DNA from: JBMOUD01 sp049319665
GTDB taxonomy: Bacteria > Pseudomonadota > Gammaproteobacteria > Enterobacterales > Enterobacteriaceae
Assembly (NCBI RefSeq): GCF_049319665.1
Contig: NZ_JBMOUD010000002.1
Span: 1 to 64,000, forward strand
Length of the DNA: 64,000 nucleotides
Direction of reading: 5' to 3'
Shown here: positions 60,496 through 64,000 of the stretch, piece by piece
How positions within the stretch are numbered: the first letter of the stretch is position 1
How the letters are laid out: every line of letters starts with the position of its first letter
The notes under the pieces: generated by a model
Told to the model about the DNA's origin: nothing
Seen by the model: the letters and a program-made list of their open reading frames with translations, nothing else
Database searches by the model: none
Program-made: the position numbers and the translations under genes

Positions 60496-61227
60496 ATGAT
60501 TGATATAACCTTTTTGACCAGTACTTTTCTCAAGTTGGCGGCCGCCGTGCCGACCACGCTGGGACTCTTTTTCTGCTCCTTTATCCTCGGTGGGATCTTT
60601 GCATTAGGGATTTTGGCGATGCGCCTAAGCCAATGGCGCGTTCTGCGTATGACCGCTAAAGCCTATATTCTGGTATTTCGTGGCTCACCGCTGCTGATTC
60701 AGTTATTCCTGATTTACTACGGTTTAGGCCAATTTGCCGTCATTCGCGAAAGCTTTATCTGGCCGGTGATCAAACAACCTTTCTTCTGTGCGATTTTCTC
60801 ACTGGCGCTGTGTACTGCCTCTTATACGGCAGAAATCTTACGCGGTGCGAGACAGTCAATTCCGCAGGGTCAAATTGAAGCCGGTCTGGCCTGCGGTATG
60901 TCGCGCTGGTTATTGCTGCGCCGCATTATTGCGCCCATTACGTTGCGCTATGCGTTACCCGCTTACTCGACCGAAGCCATTCTATTGGTCAAATCTACCG
61001 CGCTTGCCAGCTTGGTTACCGTATGGGAAGTCACTGGCGTGGCACAAAAAATTATTCAGGAAACCTACCGCACTCTGGAAGTCTTTATCTGTGCGGCGGT
61101 GATTTACCTGCTGATCAACTATGTATTGATCAAAGCTTTCCAACTGCTTGAGCGTTACTTGTCGAAAAATGAAAGACCAACGCCTGCTACCGCTGTTGCT
61201 GAACCACAATCTGCTGAGAGGTCTTAA
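60496..61227 (+). CDS. ABC transporter permease, HisM/OccM type
   Basis: Second inner-membrane permease of the importer, 243 residues with about five helices. The EAA loop reads PQGQIEAGLACGMSRWLLLRRIIAP. GGGAGAGAG lies upstream of the ATG. It is two bases ahead of the ATPase gene. Confidence 0.92.
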   Translation: MIDITFLTSTFLKLAAAVPTTLGLFFCSFILGGIFALGILAMRLSQWRVLRMTAKAYILVFRGSPLLIQLFLIYYGLGQFAVIRESFIWPVIKQPFFCAIFSLALCTASYTAEILRGARQSIPQGQIEAGLACGMSRWLLLRRIIAPITLRYALPAYSTEAILLVKSTALASLVTVWEVTGVAQKIIQETYRTLEVFICAAVIYLLINYVLIKAFQLLERYLSKNERPTPATAVAEPQSAERS

Positions 61228-61229
61228 CC

Positions 61230-62000
61230 ATGACATCACCTGTTACGCTGTCGATGACGGATATCCGTAAATCCTTTGGTCATAACGAGGTGCTGAAAGG
61301 CATCTCTTTGGACGCTCGCAGAGGAGATGTCATTTCTATCCTTGGTGCCAGTGGTTCAGGCAAGAGTACCTTTTTGCGCTGCATTAATTTGCTGGAAACC
61401 CCTGATGCCGGCACGGTTTGGGTTGCAGGCGAAAAAATCGAAATGAAACCCCACGTTAATGGCCGCACCGCGGCTGCCGATCCTCAGCAGATTCAGCGCA
61501 TTCGCGCCCGTTTGGGCATGGTGTTTCAGAGCTTCAACCTGTGGTCGCATATGACGGTGTTGCAAAACGTCATTGAAGGGCCGCTGCACGTGCTTAAACG
61601 TCCGCGCCAGGAATGTATCGAGCTGGCAGAAAAACTATTACAGCGCGTCGGCCTTTATGAGCGCCGGGCTTATTATCCATCACAGCTTTCTGGCGGCCAG
61701 CAGCAGCGTGTGGCGATTGCCCGTGCATTGGCGATGGAGCCGGAAGTCATGCTGTTCGATGAGCCTACATCAGCATTGGACCCAGAGCTGGTAGGCGAAG
61801 TATTAAAAGTGATCCGCAGTCTGGCAGAAGAGGGGCGCACCATGCTGGTGGTAACCCATGAAATGGGCTTCGCTCGTAACGTCTCTAACCGCGTGGTGTT
61901 TATGCACCAAGGCAATATTGATTGTCAGGGCGCACCGCAGGATCTCTTTGGCGCGCAGGCGTCCGAACGTTTTAGTCAGTTTATTTCAAGCCATCATTAA
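61230..62000 (+). CDS. ABC transporter ATP-binding protein, HisP/OccP type
   Basis: 256 residues. Walker A is GASGSGKST, the Q-loop VFQSFNLW, the signature LSGGQQQRVAIARAL and Walker B VMLFDEPTSALDP, with the switch histidine in VTHEMGFA. It completes the polar amino-acid importer. The lyase-like gene starts five bases after its stop codon. Confidence 0.95.
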   Translation: MTSPVTLSMTDIRKSFGHNEVLKGISLDARRGDVISILGASGSGKSTFLRCINLLETPDAGTVWVAGEKIEMKPHVNGRTAAADPQQIQRIRARLGMVFQSFNLWSHMTVLQNVIEGPLHVLKRPRQECIELAEKLLQRVGLYERRAYYPSQLSGGQQQRVAIARALAMEPEVMLFDEPTSALDPELVGEVLKVIRSLAEEGRTMLVVTHEMGFARNVSNRVVFMHQGNIDCQGAPQDLFGAQASERFSQFISSHH

Positions 62001-62004
62001 GAGA

Positions 62005-63528
62005 ATGGGCATCGATAATATGAAGTCACAAGATATCGTTTGGGCAAGCCAGGCTCCGCGCTGGCAAGATGTGGCAGCCGTGGCGCGTTACCAGGCGCGC
62101 TTATCGCTGAGCGAGGAAGTGTGGGCGCGTATTCGTAATGCACGGGATATCGTCACGCGTATCCAGCAGCAGGGTGTGCGGGCTTATGGCATTAATACTG
62201 GGCTTGGTGCGCTGTGTAATATCATTTTGCCAGATGACCAATTAAGTCAGCTGTCGCGCAATACGCTAATGAGCCACGCTTGTGGCGTGGGTGAACCGCT
62301 GAAGGTTGAGCAAACCCGCGCGATTATGTGTGCTGCGGTGGCGAACTATTCGCAGGGCAAATCCGGTATTTCCCCGGTGCTGGTGCAAGGGCTGCTAGAT
62401 TTGTTGAATCATGGCATTACGCCAGTGGTGCCTTCTCAAGGCTCGGTAGGTTACTTGAGCCATATGGCGCACATTTCCTTATGCCTGATTGGTATGGGTG
62501 AGGTGGATTACCAAGGGCAATGTATTGCGGCCAGCGCCGCGTTGCAGGCTGAAGGGCTGTCAGTTTGTCCACTGGCGGCTAAAGACGGCTTGAGTCTGGT
62601 CAACGGTACGCCATGTATGACTGGATTAACCGCGTTAGCGCTCGATGACGCGACTCGTCTGGCCGATTGGGCCGATGTGACCGGTGCGATGAGTTTTGAA
62701 GCCTTGCGTGGGCAAGTCGTGGCCTTTGACCCGGAAGTCCTGGCGCTGAAACCAAGCGCCAGTATTCAGTTGGTTGGCCAGCGCTTACGCCAAATATTAG
62801 CCGGTAGCCAGATTATTGCTGAGAGCGAAGGCATCCGTACCCAGGACGCGCTGAGTATTCGTTCTATTCCGCAGATCCACGGTGCCTGCCGTGACCAGAT
62901 TAATTACGCGATTGGGCAAGTGGATATCGAGCTACGTTCAGCGACCGATAACCCGCTGGTCTTGGGCGATAGTGAAAACTGGCGCGTGGTATCGCAAGCT
63001 AACCCACACGGTGAAAACGTGGCGATGGCCGCTGACGCTTTGGCGATTGCTTTAGCCGAATTGGGCAGCGTGGCCGAGCGTCGCCTCGACCGCCTGATTA
63101 ACCCGTTAGTGAGCGGATTGCCGCCGTTCTTGCTCAGCGAGCCGGGGGTAAACTCGGGCATGATGATCGCGCAATATGTCGCCGCCTCGCTATGTGGCGA
63201 GAACCGTCAACTGGCGCAACCGGCCGTATTGGATAACTTTGTGACGTCTGCATTGCAGGAAGATCATCTGAGCATGGGAACCAACTCGGCTATCAAACTG
63301 CTCAAGCTTATTGATAATCTCTACAATATTCTGGCGATTGAGTACTTGCTGGCTGCGCAGGCGTATGAGTTCTTTGATAATGAGAAACTGGCACCGGGTA
63401 CGCGCCAAGTCTGGCAAGCCTTGCGCACTTTGGTGGCACCTTGGACGCAAGACCGCTGGTTAGCGCCAGAAATCAAAGCTACGGTGTCATTAATCAGACA
63501 GCAGGATGCATTGATTCCTGCTGCCTAA
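62005..63528 (+). CDS. HAL/PAL/TAL-family aromatic amino-acid lyase homologue lacking the MIO triad
   Basis: 507 residues with the overall fold and many signatures of histidine/phenylalanine ammonia-lyases: Tyr61 in AYGINTGLG, Asn200 in VNGTP, QDALSIR at 280-286, NPHGENVAMAADALA and EDHLSMGTNSA. The motif GSVG-ASG-DLAPLAH, whose Ala-Ser-Gly cyclises to the MIO electrophile, reads GSVG-YLSHMAH at 146-156. Three residues are missing exactly at ASG, and the usual Tyr after QDx is Leu283. Normal ammonia elimination seems impossible, so function is open. It follows the transporter ATPase by 4 bases. An ATG 15 bases further in (62020) is an alternative start. Confidence 0.85.
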   Translation: MGIDNMKSQDIVWASQAPRWQDVAAVARYQARLSLSEEVWARIRNARDIVTRIQQQGVRAYGINTGLGALCNIILPDDQLSQLSRNTLMSHACGVGEPLKVEQTRAIMCAAVANYSQGKSGISPVLVQGLLDLLNHGITPVVPSQGSVGYLSHMAHISLCLIGMGEVDYQGQCIAASAALQAEGLSVCPLAAKDGLSLVNGTPCMTGLTALALDDATRLADWADVTGAMSFEALRGQVVAFDPEVLALKPSASIQLVGQRLRQILAGSQIIAESEGIRTQDALSIRSIPQIHGACRDQINYAIGQVDIELRSATDNPLVLGDSENWRVVSQANPHGENVAMAADALAIALAELGSVAERRLDRLINPLVSGLPPFLLSEPGVNSGMMIAQYVAASLCGENRQLAQPAVLDNFVTSALQEDHLSMGTNSAIKLLKLIDNLYNILAIEYLLAAQAYEFFDNEKLAPGTRQVWQALRTLVAPWTQDRWLAPEIKATVSLIRQQDALIPAA

Positions 63529-63542
63529 TCCTATCAGGTGGG

Positions 63543-64000
63543 CTACTTAACCTTTTGGTTCAGGTCGCTCACCTGCTTTTCTAAAGAAGCAATCTGACTC
63601 TGACAACCTGAGTTGGTGCTATTTAAACTACTGATCTGCCCTTCCAGCGAGGCGATTTGGCTTTTATAGCCATCGCTGCTGCTACCTGAAGCGCTCAGCT
63701 GGCTTTGCAGCGAAGAAACCTGGCTTTGGTAGCTTTTACTTAAATCGCTCATTTGGCTCTGTAGCGAGGCAATCTGGCTTTTATAGCTATCGGCGCTGCT
63801 GGTGTCATTGGCCTTACTTTGCAGAGAAGCAATTTGGCTCTTATAGCTGTCGTTACTTTTACTCAGCTCATCCATCTGGCTTTGTAATGAAGCGATCTGG
63901 CTTTTATAGCTATCGCTGCCGCTGGTGTCATTGGCCTTACTTTGCAGAGAAGCAATTTGGCTCTTATAGCTGTCGTTGCTTTTACTCAGTTCGTTCATCT
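63543..64000 (-). CDS. Repetitive coiled-coil protein (partial, cut by the window edge)
   Basis: At least 151 residues, not recognised. It consists of repeats of the type SYKSQIASLQSQMDELSKSND, alternating with SYKSQIASLQSKANDTSSAD, and ends in a less regular segment with one cysteine (NSGCQSQIASLEKQVSDLNQ). The pattern predicts a long, Ser/Gln-rich coiled coil. The ATG at complement 63996-63998 is probably internal: other repeats read SQM-DELSKSND at the same place, and the frame appears open to the edge. It converges with the lyase-like gene, 14 bases apart. A surface or envelope filament is possible but unproven. Confidence 0.75.
   Translation of the reverse strand, partial: MNELSKSNDSYKSQIASLQSKANDTSGSDSYKSQIASLQSQMDELSKSNDSYKSQIASLQSKANDTSSADSYKSQIASLQSQMSDLSKSYQSQVSSLQSQLSASGSSSDGYKSQIASLEGQISSLNSTNSGCQSQIASLEKQVSDLNQKVK
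63781..64000 (-). repeat. 123-nt tandem repeat within the coiled-coil gene
   Basis: The block starting at 63781 recurs at 63904, a 123-nt period equal to 41 codons (20 + 21 residue sub-repeats). The copies are nearly identical in DNA, including synonymous positions, which suggests recent duplication. The array continues past the right edge. Confidence 0.85.

Noticed and set aside
61858..62004. N-terminal extension of the lyase-like protein into the transporter ATPase gene
   Set aside because: It would overlap the ATPase gene by about 140 bases with no family similarity; starts at 62005 or 62020 are far more likely.
28201..64000. Insertion sequence, prophage or CRISPR array within the accessory region
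   Set aside because: No transposase, integrase, phage gene, att-like direct repeat or regularly spaced array was seen.

Overview
The window is a chromosomal segment of a Gram-negative gamma-proteobacterium of the order Enterobacterales. The block rbsDACBKR, kup, ravA-viaA, asnC, mioC, oriC, mnmG, rsmG, atpIBEFHAGDC, glmU, glmS follows the Escherichia coli order (inverted in this window), and AtpE differs from the E. coli protein as I remember it at only a couple of positions. A Yersiniaceae-like genus (Serratia, Rahnella or Rouxiella type) is a reasonable guess from the accessory genes, but it is inference.

Left part (1 to about 28.3 kb) is the core block around the replication origin. It opens at the 5' end of a 16S rRNA gene transcribed leftward out of the window, with the two classic rrn promoters P1 and P2. 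Then come yieP, the ribose operon with two palindromic RbsR-type operators, potassium uptake (kup), the RavA-ViaA chaperone pair, asnC and mioC. oriC itself lies between mioC and mnmG with recognisable DnaA boxes and three AT-rich 13-mers. The complete F1Fo ATP synthase operon and glmU-glmS follow. Two E. coli neighbours are missing: hsrA between rbsR and yieP, and asnA between viaA and asnC.

Right part (28.3 to 64 kb) is accessory. (i) 28.3-38.7 kb is a short-chain amide or urea uptake and hydrolysis locus. It has a UrtABCDE-type ABC transporter, a formamidase with an intact Glu-Lys-Cys triad, and a divergently transcribed two-component system whose sensor kinase is fused to an NCS1-permease-like membrane domain. 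(ii) 38.8-42.2 kb holds a LysR regulator, a pair of small DMT membrane proteins and an aldehyde-dehydrogenase relative that has lost its catalytic cysteine. (iii) 42.2-51.5 kb is an indigoidine-type cluster: a tautomerase, a pseudouridine-phosphate-glycosidase homologue (IndA), a HAD phosphatase, a questin-oxidase/DUF4243 protein and the single-module NRPS IndC (A-Ox-A-T-TE). Its upstream region carries three direct repeats at an exact 21-bp period. A LysR/LysE divergent pair follows. The set resembles the pathway to the C-nucleoside minimycin/oxazinomycin without its last oxygenase, so the product may be a C-nucleoside as well as, or instead of, blue pigment.

(iv) 51.6-58.5 kb has an NCS1 nucleobase permease, then cytochrome b561, an ECF sigma factor with anti-sigma factor and a YceI-like periplasmic protein, then a LysR/GST pair and an FMN-type flavoprotein. 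(v) 58.6-63.5 kb is a polar amino-acid or opine-type ABC transporter operon ending in an aromatic-amino-acid-lyase homologue. The Ala-Ser-Gly triad that forms the MIO cofactor is cleanly deleted from that protein. The operon is preceded by a near-perfect sigma-54 promoter and an NtrC-like palindrome, which points to nitrogen control. (vi) The right edge cuts through a coiled-coil gene built from 123-nt (41-codon) tandem repeats.

No tRNA gene, insertion sequence, prophage gene or CRISPR array was recognised.
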